A DNA stretch of 64,000 bases from Sphingobacteriia bacterium (lineage in GTDB: Bacteria > Bacteroidota > Bacteroidia > Bacteroidales > UBA7960), in the NCBI GenBank assembly GCA_011390785.1, contig JAABRR010000007.1:62001-126000 (forward strand), given 5' to 3'. Made by a program: the position numbers and the translations under genes. Below the pieces are notes generated by a model. The model was not told the origin of the DNA and did no database searches. It saw only the letters and a program-made list of their open reading frames with translations. Shown here piece after piece: positions 45,042 through 53,730 of the stretch; the stretch's first letter is position 1; the number at the start of each line of letters is the position of its first letter.

Positions 45042-46706
45042 ATGCTTAGAAGTTATTTAAATGTAGGTTGTTTAACTGTGATCATTTCTTCCCTGTTATT
45101 TTTCGGAAGCATTGATACTGTCAGAGCTCAAAACCGTTTGCCCGCTACTTACCAGGTCAATTTGAGTACTCCCTATCATGCCATGTTAACGCATCTTCAT
45201 TTTTTGCAGTCAGAATCTTTTGATCCATCAAAATCAGCTTCTGTTTTTATGCATTCGGGCATTGATACGGTTACAGCCCGCGATTTGGCTATTAAACTAA
45301 AACAGTCATGGGATGGGAGAGGGCAATTAGTAAATGTAAATGTTATGCCTCGCAATCCCAATTATATGGATTCGGTAACCGAAAGAATGGTCTATCGTCC
45401 GGTTGCAAATACCCCCGATATTTTTCTTGAAAAGCAACCTGATGGCAGGTGGATGTATTCTCTGAGCAGTCTGGATGAAATTTATCGTTACCACTCAGAA
45501 GTTTTCCCCTATGGCTCAGACCGAATTATGAATTTGTTACCCCAACGGGGAAGTCATAAATTTATGGGACTATTTTTATGGCAGCATATTGGAATACTTA
45601 TCGTTATAACATTCGCTATTCTTTTTCATAAATTGCTTACTTTTTTATTTAACAGACTGTTGTTTCAGGGAGCATCAAGGCTTGGCTATAATAAAATTGT
45701 ACGACCCTATCTGTTGCCTGTAGCCAGGCCTTTAAGTCTTTTTGTAGTTTTTTTAATGGTATTGGTTCTTTTTCCTTTACTTCAGATACCACCCAAGGCA
45801 TCTTTTTATGTAAATATCGCCTTTCGGGCCATTCTACCCTTTTTTGCCACCCTGGTATTTTATCGGTTGGTTGATGTTATCGGGCTTTACCTTGAAGGTG
45901 TTGCGAACAAGAATGATTCAAGTCTTGACAACAATGTTGTACCTCTGTTACGAAAAATTTTACGGGTTTTTGTGGTGATTGTTGGGGGGTTATTTATTCT
46001 TCAAAATCTTGATGTAAATATCACTGCCTTGCTGGCAGGCCTGTCAATTGGGGGTTTGGCAGTTGCTCTTGCAGCCCAGGATACCCTTAAGAACATGTTT
46101 GGTTCATTTATGATATTTGTTGATAAACCTTTTTCTGTTGGTCACTGGATAACTAGCGGAGACATTGATGGTACCGTTGAAGAGGTAGGTTTTAGAAGTA
46201 CCCGTGTTAGAACATTTCGTAACTCTCTAACCTATGTTCCGAACGGAAAACTGGCTGATACTACCATCGACAATCATGGTTTAAGAGTTTACCGGCGGTT
46301 TTACATGCATATTGCTGTAACTTACGATACCCCTCCTGACCTGATTGAAGTATTTGTATTGGGTTTGCGAAAAATTGTTGAAAACCACCCCAAAACAAGG
46401 AAGGATTTTTTCCTTATTGAGTTTAATGAAATGGGGGATTTTGCTTTGAAAATTATGTTCTACATTTTCTTTGCGGTTCCCACATGGCCGGAAGAGCTAA
46501 GAGCCAGGCACGAAATTCTTATTGAAATAGTCAGGCTGGCAGAAAAACTCAATGTGAGATTTGCCTTCCCCACACAAACACTTCATATGGAAACATCACC
46601 CGGAAAAGAAGGTCTTACACCACGCTACGATATGAGTATGTTGGAATTTAAAGAAGTGATGGAAGAGTATTTCCATTCAAAAGAAAAAAATAAAAATAAT
46701 CTTTGA
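45042..46706 (+). CDS. MscS-family mechanosensitive channel with periplasmic domain
   Basis: The ATG at 45042 (554 residues) is preferred to a TTG at 45030. A signal peptide ends near VRAQ (~residue 30), then a ~140-residue periplasmic domain, several membrane helices (~180-340) and the MscS core: pore helix ITALLAGLSIGGLAVALAAQDTLKN, beta domain SVGHWI...DGTVEEVGFRSTRVRTFRNSLTYVPNGKLAD, and a cytoplasmic vestibule to residue ~520. It should open on membrane tension and release osmolytes. A terminator follows. Confidence 0.93.
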   Translation: MLRSYLNVGCLTVIISSLLFFGSIDTVRAQNRLPATYQVNLSTPYHAMLTHLHFLQSESFDPSKSASVFMHSGIDTVTARDLAIKLKQSWDGRGQLVNVNVMPRNPNYMDSVTERMVYRPVANTPDIFLEKQPDGRWMYSLSSLDEIYRYHSEVFPYGSDRIMNLLPQRGSHKFMGLFLWQHIGILIVITFAILFHKLLTFLFNRLLFQGASRLGYNKIVRPYLLPVARPLSLFVVFLMVLVLFPLLQIPPKASFYVNIAFRAILPFFATLVFYRLVDVIGLYLEGVANKNDSSLDNNVVPLLRKILRVFVVIVGGLFILQNLDVNITALLAGLSIGGLAVALAAQDTLKNMFGSFMIFVDKPFSVGHWITSGDIDGTVEEVGFRSTRVRTFRNSLTYVPNGKLADTTIDNHGLRVYRRFYMHIAVTYDTPPDLIEVFVLGLRKIVENHPKTRKDFFLIEFNEMGDFALKIMFYIFFAVPTWPEELRARHEILIEIVRLAEKLNVRFAFPTQTLHMETSPGKEGLTPRYDMSMLEFKEVMEEYFHSKEKNKNNL

Positions 46707-46722
46707 GCATAAAGGGTTATAT

Positions 46723-46760
46723 AAAAAAGCCCTTGCGTAAGTCTACTCAAGGGCTTTTTT
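46723..46760. terminator. Bidirectional terminator between mscS and the encapsulin gene
   Basis: A 13-bp stem (AAAAAAGCCCTTG against CAAGGGCTTTTTT) with a 12-base loop separates two convergent genes. Confidence 0.9.
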
Positions 46761-46778
46761 ATTTGATAATAGTTTCAT

Positions 46779-47570
46779 TTACTTGAAGGCGGCAACTGCA
46801 GCTGGTTCTATGATATGAAAGGTGAACGATTCAGTAAAATATAACTGAACTGATTTGTTGTTATGCGCCTTGTAGCCAATAGAAAGATCCTGACCTAACA
46901 CCAGTTTCAGATCGCCCCCTCTTTCAGAAACAATAAAAGCACCGTCGGTGTTGGGAGCCATAATAATTGATCCGCCAAGGAGGTTTTCCAGTTGTTTGCG
47001 AAGCGGATAACCTTTTACAAAGCTGTTAACCAATTCCCATTTTTTCTGCCCAAGAACCAGAGAGTAAGGTCCTTCAATGGAATTGGCCTTAAACTGAGCC
47101 AGAATATGAGCAATCGCACCAATAATCTCTTCACCATTTTCTGGAAAAACAATTGTATCATAAACATTACACGATTCAAGACCTTTAATGTTAGAGTTTT
47201 TAAACCCTTTAAAAATGGCATTTTCTTCAAATTTGGCAATTTCTCTGGCAGCATCTTCAAGCGGACCGAGATCAATATCCTGGGCACCCCGTGCTACATT
47301 ATCCAGTTCCCAAATGTTGAGTTCGAAAGGTACGCGGCTTTCAACCATCGGCAAAACCTGATGTATACCATATTCAACAGCACCTTTCTGATTTTTGGGC
47401 ACTTCTATTCTGCCAGTTGAAAGAGATGAAAAATCCCATCCTTTTGGGCCTTCCACATCAACAAATTTTCTGGCCGAAAGCATAGAAGTTAAAACTTCCA
47501 ATGCTGTTTCATTTATTTCTTCCCAAGCTCCGTCAGCTATAGGGGCGAGTGATTTTCTTAAAATATCCAT
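46779..47570 (-). CDS. Family 1 encapsulin shell protein
   Basis: The ATG at 47570 gives 263 residues beginning MDILRKSLAPIADGAW, the usual encapsulin start; a longer TTG start would overlap the upstream gene. The HK97-fold shell signature is clear: RKFVDVEGPKGW, WELDNVARG, IEGPYSLVLG and VSERGGDLKLVLGQDLSIGY, all close to Thermotoga encapsulin. It self-assembles into a protein nanocompartment. The cargo, an encapsulated ferritin, is encoded 7 bases upstream and co-transcribed, so the particle should store iron. Confidence 0.96.
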   Translation of the reverse strand: MDILRKSLAPIADGAWEEINETALEVLTSMLSARKFVDVEGPKGWDFSSLSTGRIEVPKNQKGAVEYGIHQVLPMVESRVPFELNIWELDNVARGAQDIDLGPLEDAAREIAKFEENAIFKGFKNSNIKGLESCNVYDTIVFPENGEEIIGAIAHILAQFKANSIEGPYSLVLGQKKWELVNSFVKGYPLRKQLENLLGGSIIMAPNTDGAFIVSERGGDLKLVLGQDLSIGYKAHNNKSVQLYFTESFTFHIIEPAAVAAFK

Positions 47571-47577
47571 AATAATT

Positions 47578-47940
47578 TTATTTTTTAATTTTACCAATAC
47601 CTAATGAGTCAGTTTTTGTGCCAGCAGGTGCAGCATTATCTCCTCCTTTATACCCTTCTTCATTACCTGTAATACTTCCATCTTTAAACAGATAATTGCG
47701 AAGCTCCTCATCCCAACCGGGCATATTTCTGCGAAGCCATTCTAATGCCATACAGGCATGTTCTATTTCTTCGTCCCGATTGTGCGCCATTAAAGAAGCC
47801 AATTCAGGATCATTGCTTGTTACAACCCTTTGATGGTACCAATCAACAGCTTCAATTTCTTCTTTTAAACTGTTTAATGCTCTTGAAAAATTACGGGCTT
47901 CCTGCGATAATTCTTCTACAGGTTCGTGATAGTTTGACAT
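47578..47940 (-). CDS. Encapsulated ferritin-like cargo protein
   Basis: A 120-residue EncFtn. The ferroxidase residues known for the family are all here with correct spacing: Glu28, Trp34, and Glu58-x2-His61. It is a two-helix half-ferritin that forms an annular decamer and oxidises Fe(II). After a flexible Gly/Asn-rich stretch the C-terminus DSLGIGKIKK is the encapsulin targeting peptide that docks inside the shell. The shell gene follows in the same operon. Confidence 0.96.
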   Translation of the reverse strand: MSNYHEPVEELSQEARNFSRALNSLKEEIEAVDWYHQRVVTSNDPELASLMAHNRDEEIEHACMALEWLRRNMPGWDEELRNYLFKDGSITGNEEGYKGGDNAAPAGTKTDSLGIGKIKK

Positions 47941-47983
47941 GATTTATTTTTTTAGATTAATGATTAGTTTTAAACATAATATG

Positions 47984-47991
47984 CAAATATA
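47984..47991 (-). promoter_or_regulatory. -7 box of the encapsulin operon
   Basis: TATATTTG on the minus strand, a perfect box, about 45 bases before the EncFtn start. The promoter region is shared, divergently, with the PerR-type gene. No PerR box overlaps this particular promoter. Confidence 0.65.
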
Positions 47992-48122
47992 AAAGTTTTT
48001 GAGCGAAATAACATTCCAGATCGTATGTTAATTTTTATTATTTGCCAAGAGTGAAATATGCTGGTTTTCAATGAGACAGCATTTTAAGAATGACAGTTTC
48101 AACTACAATCAGAAATGATTAA

Positions 48123-48137
48123 TTAGAATTATTCTAA
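48123..48137. promoter_or_regulatory. PerR box (operator)
   Basis: TTAGAATTATTCTAA is a perfect 7-1-7 inverted repeat, extendable to 17 bases, close to the PerR consensus TTATAATNATTATAA. It sits where the -33 region of the perR promoter should be, so binding would block transcription: autorepression. It is 145 bases from the start of the encapsulin operon. Confidence 0.8.
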
Positions 48138-48152
48138 TCAAAAAACAATTCT

Positions 48153-48160
48153 TATCTTTG
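48153..48160 (+). promoter_or_regulatory. -7 box of the perR gene
   Basis: TATCTTTG, perfect, 23 bases before the ATG. The PerR box begins 30 bases upstream of it and covers the -33 position. Confidence 0.75.
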
Positions 48161-48183
48161 ATTGTTTATTAACTATAACAAAT

Positions 48184-48615
48184 ATGAAAACTATACAAGA
48201 AATATCAAAAATGATTCAGCAAAGTGGTTTGAAGGTAACTGCTCAGCGAGTAGCCGTTCTGCAGGCCCTTGAGAAACTCGATCATCCGCGTGCTGAAGAA
48301 ATTTTCAGAGAAGTTGCCCTGTATATTCCAGGGTTATCTCCTGCAACAGTTTACAATACGCTTGAAGCACTGGTAAGAAAAAAGATAATCCGAAAAGTGC
48401 ATACCGAAGCAGACGTAATGAGATATGATGCAGTGCACGAACATCACCACCACATGTATTGTATGGAGAGTGACAAAATGGATGATTACTTCGATCCTGA
48501 ATTAGATGCCCTTCTTGAAGATTATTTTAAGAGAAAGCAAATCAGTGGCTTTAGATTGAAAGAAGTTAAACTTCAATTGATGGGCGAATTTGATGAAAAA
48601 GGATTTTCTCAGTAG
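48184..48615 (+). CDS. perR: PerR-type peroxide-sensing Fur-family repressor
   Basis: A 143-residue Fur-family repressor: a winged helix with PATVYNTLEALV, then a dimerisation domain. All five regulatory-metal ligands of Bacillus PerR are conserved at identical spacing: His34, Asp82, His88, His90 and Asp101 (B. subtilis 37, 85, 91, 93, 104). This supports peroxide sensing by iron-catalysed His oxidation. The structural zinc cysteines are lost: only one of four (Cys93) remains, as I recall for Bacteroidota members. It lies between the encapsulin operon and dps and has its own PerR box. Confidence 0.9.
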   Translation: MKTIQEISKMIQQSGLKVTAQRVAVLQALEKLDHPRAEEIFREVALYIPGLSPATVYNTLEALVRKKIIRKVHTEADVMRYDAVHEHHHHMYCMESDKMDDYFDPELDALLEDYFKRKQISGFRLKEVKLQLMGEFDEKGFSQ

Positions 48616-48700
48616 TTCTTATGCAATTTTTAATATTGAGAATTATTAAACAATAAAATCATAAAATAATAATAGTAATAATCATTAAAATTTAAATAAA

Positions 48701-49180
48701 ATGTCAAACACAATGAATCAAATAGGATTAGAAAACACCCAGGTAAAAGAACTTATAAACAAACTTAATGACCTTTTGGCCAATTATCAGGTTTTTTATC
48801 AGAATACCCGCGGATTTCACTGGAATATAAGGGGACAGAAATTTTTCGAGCTTCATGTAAAATTCGAAGAATTGTATGATGACCTGCACGCCAAAATAGA
48901 TGAAATTGCCGAGAGAATTCTTACATTAGGCGGAACTCCTTTGCATACTTTTGAAGACTACAAAAACATTTCGGATGTAAAAGCAATTAAAGGAGCCTCT
49001 GAAGATGTAGTATGTGTGCAGGGAATTCTCGATGCATTCAGCACATTACTCAAAAAGCAAAGGGTAATTCTTGAACTCTCTGCCGAAATGGATGATGAAG
49101 GCACCAACGCTATGGCAAGCGATTATATTCGTGAGCAGGAAAAACTTGTCTGGATGTATTCTTCCTGGTTAAACAACTAA
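48701..49180 (+). CDS. dps: Dps-family DNA-protecting ferritin
   Basis: A 159-residue four-helix Dps protein. Inter-subunit ferroxidase residues are His40 (GFHWN), Asp67 and Glu71 (KIDEIAER), with the spacing of the family (27 and 4). It forms a 12-mer that oxidises Fe(II) with peroxide and shields DNA. It is 85 bases after perR in the same direction and is a likely member of the PerR regulon. An imperfect PerR-like sequence (TTGAGAATTATTAAA) lies in the gap near 48639. Confidence 0.95.
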   Translation: MSNTMNQIGLENTQVKELINKLNDLLANYQVFYQNTRGFHWNIRGQKFFELHVKFEELYDDLHAKIDEIAERILTLGGTPLHTFEDYKNISDVKAIKGASEDVVCVQGILDAFSTLLKKQRVILELSAEMDDEGTNAMASDYIREQEKLVWMYSSWLNN

Positions 49181-49224
49181 ATTGGATTACCATCACTCCC
49201 CATTTTTATTTGCTTTATAAATAT

Positions 49225-49260
49225 GTCGCGAAAACTGCAAATTCAGTTTTCGCGACTTTT
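49225..49260 (+). terminator. Terminator of dps
   Basis: A perfect 13-bp stem (GTCGCGAAAACTG against CAGTTTTCGCGAC, six-base loop) followed by TTTTG and TTTT. Confidence 0.93.
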
Positions 49261-49273
49261 GTTTTATTTCTGC

Positions 49274-49281
49274 TACATTTG
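49274..49281 (+). promoter_or_regulatory. -7 box upstream of the decayed cyanophycinase-like gene
   Basis: TACATTTG is a perfect box 38 bases before the ATG at 49320. It appears to be the surviving promoter of the pseudogene. Confidence 0.5.
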
Positions 49282-49319
49282 CCTGAGATATGTCCCTTAT
49301 TTAAAACAACTATTCTGGT

Positions 49320-50604
49320 ATGAATTTTCGAATCTTCCTTTCAATGCAAACCCTGCTGCTCCCTATATTTCTTTTTTCGCAGCAATTTTATCACGTTGGT
49401 CTACGGAAAATTTTGACACCATACCTCAATTTGGAATCTTATTAGCCGGAGGAGCCACAGACAATGATGACGGTATGGATTGGCTGGCCAAAAAAGCAAA
49501 CGGTGGAGATGTAGTGGTTTTGAGAGCATCGGGTAGCGATGGATATAATGATTATATTCATTCGGAGCTTGGGGTGGAGATCAATTCTGTAACCAGCATA
49601 GTTATCATTGGATCGGCGCAGGCAAACAACCCTGAAGTTTGCCAGAGAGTTGAAAATGCTGAAATGATTTTTATTGCCGGTGGAAATCAAAAATTCTATT
49701 ATAACGAGTGGAAGGCACCTGCCTTCAGGAAAAGCTTAATGCCCATGTAAATGAAAAAAATGCCCCTATCGGTGGCACCAGTGCAGGTTTAGCGGTGTTG
49801 GGTGAGGTAGTTTATACCGCGCAAAATTTCAGCGTAACTTCTGAGCAGTCTTTAGGCAATCCTTACCATACTTATATTTCATTGGCCAATGATTTTTTAG
49901 ATGTTCCATTTCTTGATGAAGTTGTTACCGATTCACGTTATAACAATCCGGACCGTCGTGGAAGACATACCGTATTCATGGCTCGGATGAACAAGGATTA
50001 GGAAATGAATGCAAAAGGAATCGGGATAAATGAATATACTGCCGTGGGGGTTGATGCCGGGGCGGTAGCGCATATTTTTGGTAACCCGAATTACACAGAT
50101 TTTGCGTAATTCTTAAAAATGGAAGCATCTCCTCAGCTTTGTGAAAGCGGGCAACCTCTTCACTGGAATAACAATGGCAAGGCTCTTACTGTTTACCGGG
50201 TAAAAGGGAATCGGGATGGCTCTAATACTTTTAACTTGACTACCTGGAAAAATGGGCAGGGGGGCGAATGGTTTTACTGGTATGTTGATTCAGGCAATCT
50301 TCAATTTGTTGAAGCTCCCACGCTTAATGTCTCATCTTCTTACAATGGTGAGAATTTCATTCCTTTTAAAATTTTCCCTAACCCTGTTTAATCCAATCTT
50401 TCCATAGTGATCGAACAAGGGAATTATTTTACAGGCTATGTAATCTATAATGCAGCCGGCAAACAAATAAAAAACATTTCTGGTATAGCTTCTTTTCCTT
50501 TACAAATTGATTTTTCCTCTTACCATCCGGGTGTATATTTTCTTGAGATACAAGGTACTGATGAGATTTACACTTCACGCATAATAAAAAAAGCAGATTT
50601 TTAA
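49320..50604 (+). pseudogene. Decayed cyanophycinase-like (S51) protein with T9SS sorting domain
   Basis: Fragments of one gene lie in order but in different frames. ATG 49320 begins a signal peptide (MNFRIFLSMQTLLLPIFLFS). After a frameshift before ~49435 comes ILLAGGATDNDDG and VVVLRASGSDGYNDY; after a second shift between ~49709 and 49745 comes PIGGTSAGLAVLGE with the S51 nucleophile Ser. In-frame stops follow at 49999 (TAG), 50107 (TAA) and 50389 (TAA). The end carries a T9SS type A domain (FPNPV, GVYFLEIQ). It was a secreted cyanophycinase-like hydrolase, now inactivated by at least five lesions. Confidence 0.88.
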
Positions 50605-50626
50605 TTGGGCCTTGCTGAAAAAGTTT

Positions 50627-52603
50627 TTAGTGGGTTTTCAAAATTTTCAAAACATCCCGTTTTCCCCCGTCTGATTCTATGGAAAGAAAATATAATCCTT
50701 TTGCAAGAGAGGAAAAATCTATTGAATTGGAAATGTTTTCGGAGTAACCTGTGATTTCCCGGCCCTGGCTATCATAAAGTAAAAAGCGGCCTGGCTGACG
50801 ATCAGCCGGAAATTCGACAATTAATCTATCTCCCACCGGATTGGGATAAACTTTAATGTCGTTTAGGCGAATATTTCCAGTTTCTGTTGAATCCCAGACG
50901 GTATGATTCTGAATCATGAAATTTCGGGGATCCAACACAATCTGTTTTACAATGCTAATAGCATCAAATTCAAAAGTTTGTAACACTTCATCTTGAAATA
51001 CCCGAAAATTTTCTTCACCACCATTGGTTACCACTTTAAACTCAAGAGCCCCTTTAAAAAATTCAGGCGTATTGGCCGATGTACTTTGTGCAGAACGAAT
51101 AAAGAGTTTACCATCTTGCTGCCACCATTTTATTTCATAGATGGGAAAACCTTCTCCATAATACCATTGATCAAAAAACCACTCCCAGGAATTTCCAGTT
51201 GCCTGATCTATCGTTCTTCTAAAATCGTCACCGGTGGCAACGCTGTCAGCAAATGCTACCTGAAATTCTTCCATAATAGAGAAAAAAAGTGCATCATCGT
51301 TGAGTTCAAAACGTAATTGATGCAAAATGGCTGCTCCCTTTTTATAAGATAAGCGACCATTGAAAATCCTGAATACATCAGAAAGCTGCATGGATGGCAC
51401 ATAAACACTGCCATCAGCCGCTGATTTAATGCTGTTATGTGCATTGGTCATCCACTGGTTGGCCGATTCAATTCCCATCAAAAACTCTCTGGACAAATAT
51501 TCTCCATAAGAAGCAAAGCCTTCATTGATCCAGATGTCATTCCATGTGGCACAGGTAACATTGTTTCCAAACCAATGGTGTGCCAGTTCGTGCGCGGTAA
51601 TGTCGAAACCAAAATACCCCATGGTTGAGATGGTTTGGTGCTCCATGGCACCACCCATAGGAGCCATGGCATGGCCATATTTTTCTGATGCAAAAGGGTA
51701 GTTACCCCATAAATCAGACATAAGATGAATCATCGGAGCTGTTTTATCAATAATCTCCTTGTTGTTTTCCAAAACCTGTGGCCGGTCATAAATAAAATTC
51801 TGTACCAAAACGCTGTCGATGTTTTCACGCAGTGGGGCATAGAAGCTATATTCCTGATAGTTGGAAACAGCCATTGAAATAAGGTAATAAGCAATAGGAT
51901 AATACGATTTCCACTCGTAGCGAACTTTATTTCCCGGTAAATTGGTTACATTTTTCAGCAATCCGTTAGATGCAGCCATAAAACCTGCAGGGGTGGTAAT
52001 GGCTATGTAAACACTGTCTGCTTTATCGCTCAATACCTGTTTGCATGGGAACCACTGCCGGGCATTGTGGGGTTCGGACAGAGTCCATAAAACCGGATCG
52101 CCAAGTCCATTTTGCTGCGATTGGATTCCATTAAAAAAACCCGAAGAAATAGGTTCACCCCCATAATAAATTTTTGGGTTAACAAGTGAACCTGCAGAAT
52201 ATTCTTCACCTAAGTCTATAACCAGAACATTGTTTTCGTGTTCGAAACCTGGTGATGTTCCATCTATTAAAACTTCTGTTACAGTAAGATCATTCAATAG
52301 TTCAAGAACAAAAAACCGGGTTTGGTCTGCAATAATTTCAGCTACCAGAGATACAGAACCCTCAATTTGCGTATTCCAGGGTTGAACAGAAAGATCAAGA
52401 CCATAATATTTTACATCGTAATGGTGAACCCGTTGATCTTGGTTATAGATACCAATAGGAGCATTTTTTGTATTCTGATGTATGCAATAATGAACACACT
52501 CCTGATGTGTATTTTCAACAACCGATTGACCGGCAAGAAACTTCATCCCCAAAACAAGACAGAATGTCAGAAAATTGCGATATGTATTGATGTTTAATAT
52601 CAT
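50627..52603 (-). CDS. Secreted M1-family aminopeptidase with T9SS sorting domain
   Basis: A 658-residue zinc peptidase of the gluzincin M1 family. After a signal peptide (~1-26) the N-terminal beta domain precedes the exopeptidase motif GGAMEH (317-322) and the zinc site HELAHHW (338-344) with the third ligand Glu361 in NEGFASYGEY. The C-terminal ~80 residues (IKVYPNPVGDRLIVEF ... LAKGLYFLSI) are a T9SS type A sorting domain, so the enzyme is exported to the cell surface or medium. It probably supplies amino acids from extracellular peptides. Confidence 0.94.
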   Translation of the reverse strand: MILNINTYRNFLTFCLVLGMKFLAGQSVVENTHQECVHYCIHQNTKNAPIGIYNQDQRVHHYDVKYYGLDLSVQPWNTQIEGSVSLVAEIIADQTRFFVLELLNDLTVTEVLIDGTSPGFEHENNVLVIDLGEEYSAGSLVNPKIYYGGEPISSGFFNGIQSQQNGLGDPVLWTLSEPHNARQWFPCKQVLSDKADSVYIAITTPAGFMAASNGLLKNVTNLPGNKVRYEWKSYYPIAYYLISMAVSNYQEYSFYAPLRENIDSVLVQNFIYDRPQVLENNKEIIDKTAPMIHLMSDLWGNYPFASEKYGHAMAPMGGAMEHQTISTMGYFGFDITAHELAHHWFGNNVTCATWNDIWINEGFASYGEYLSREFLMGIESANQWMTNAHNSIKSAADGSVYVPSMQLSDVFRIFNGRLSYKKGAAILHQLRFELNDDALFFSIMEEFQVAFADSVATGDDFRRTIDQATGNSWEWFFDQWYYGEGFPIYEIKWWQQDGKLFIRSAQSTSANTPEFFKGALEFKVVTNGGEENFRVFQDEVLQTFEFDAISIVKQIVLDPRNFMIQNHTVWDSTETGNIRLNDIKVYPNPVGDRLIVEFPADRQPGRFLLYDSQGREITGYSENISNSIDFSSLAKGLYFLSIESDGGKRDVLKILKTH

Positions 52604-53050
52604 TCTCGGGAAAGGTTACCTAAAAAGTATTTTTGGATTTCTTGATGTTTATTACACCATATAACACAAAGTAAAAGTAATGTAGTTTTCATAATTGTGC
52701 AAAACCGCACACATTTTTGTACGGAACTGAACAGATTGGATTATTCTTATAAGATCATATATAAAATATATTTTGATCTAAAAATGTTCGATAGGCTAAT
52801 GATAATGGGTTTACTTTAATCGGAGATGTTGATATAAAAATATTGTCTCATAAATTACTTTAAAAACTTAGCAGGTTTGCTAAGTTTCCATACTTTTATG
52901 GCCAATTTATTAAACTATCTGTAAATGTGCTTTTTATATAATTAAATGTTTTTTACAAAACAATATAAATTGATTATTGTTGATTTTGGCATGAATAATG
53001 ATATTGAAGAAAAACGTTTAAAACCCGAAAAGTTTTTAGAAATAAATCTG
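52604..53050. other. Intergenic region between the M1 peptidase and the tetR-type gene
   Basis: This 447-base AT-rich stretch separates divergent genes. The frame of the regulator is open upstream to 52946, but the homology starts only at 53051. I see no perfect promoter box; TGATTTTG near 52981 is one base from the consensus. Confidence 0.4.
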
Positions 53051-53653
53051 ATGGATACTCGAGAAAGAATTATAGAACAGGCTTCTACCATGTTTTTTAA
53101 ATATGGTATCAGGTCGATTACTATGGATGAGATTGCAGAATCATTGGGCATTTCAAAAAGAACATTGTATGAAAGTTTTTCGAACAAAGAGGAGTTGTTA
53201 AAAGATTGTTTGGAGGCAAAACATATAGAAAGCACAACCTTCAGGGATGTTCTCATGAAAGAATACCCAAACGATCCTCTCGAAATTATTCATCAGCATT
53301 TCAGGCAGGTTATCCTTACATTAAACAGCCTGCATCCGAATTTTTTCAATGACCTGAAAAAGTATCACTCCCGCCTATGGAAAAAACAAATTGAAAGTAA
53401 ACAGGATGAAAACATGGCTTTTACCCGCCAGATGATTGAAAAGGGGGTAAAAACAGATGTTTTCCGCAAGAGTGCGGATGCTGAAATTCTTTCCAGAATG
53501 ATGCATTCCATGATGGAGATCATGTCAACCGGTGATTTATTTCCCGAAACAAGGTTTCCAAGGGCAGAAGTAGCCAAGCAGGTTATGCTTTGCTTTATTC
53601 GTGGCATGGCTACACCCAAAGGCTTAAAAATTATTGATGAAAAATTCAATTAA
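53051..53653 (+). CDS. TetR/AcrR-family transcriptional regulator
   Basis: ATG 53051 gives 200 residues starting MDTRERIIEQASTMFFKYG, the standard TetR beginning. The helix-turn-helix is at about 25-45 (ITMDEIAESLGISKRTLYESFSNKEEL). The C-terminal ligand-binding domain is of the long helical type. It lies 77 bases before the TolC-MFP-RND genes in the same direction and most likely represses them; no terminator separates them. Confidence 0.9.
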   Translation: MDTRERIIEQASTMFFKYGIRSITMDEIAESLGISKRTLYESFSNKEELLKDCLEAKHIESTTFRDVLMKEYPNDPLEIIHQHFRQVILTLNSLHPNFFNDLKKYHSRLWKKQIESKQDENMAFTRQMIEKGVKTDVFRKSADAEILSRMMHSMMEIMSTGDLFPETRFPRAEVAKQVMLCFIRGMATPKGLKIIDEKFN

Positions 53654-53730
53654 CCACATTAATAAACCTTTACTCAACAAGATATTGAAATAAGATCACA
53701 GAATAATAGATTGATTAAATACTGAATTAA

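Noticed and set aside
47571-47597. Nine-residue N-terminal extension of encapsulin from a TTG
   Set aside because: It overlaps the EncFtn stop region and encapsulins start at the MDILRKSL position.
49223-49319. N-terminus of a frame beginning at 49223
   Set aside because: It runs through the dps terminator hairpin; the true signal peptide begins at ATG 49320 in another frame.
52946-53050. 35-residue extension of the TetR-type regulator
   Set aside because: TetR proteins begin right before the first helix; the extension has no similarity and lies in promoter-like AT-rich DNA.
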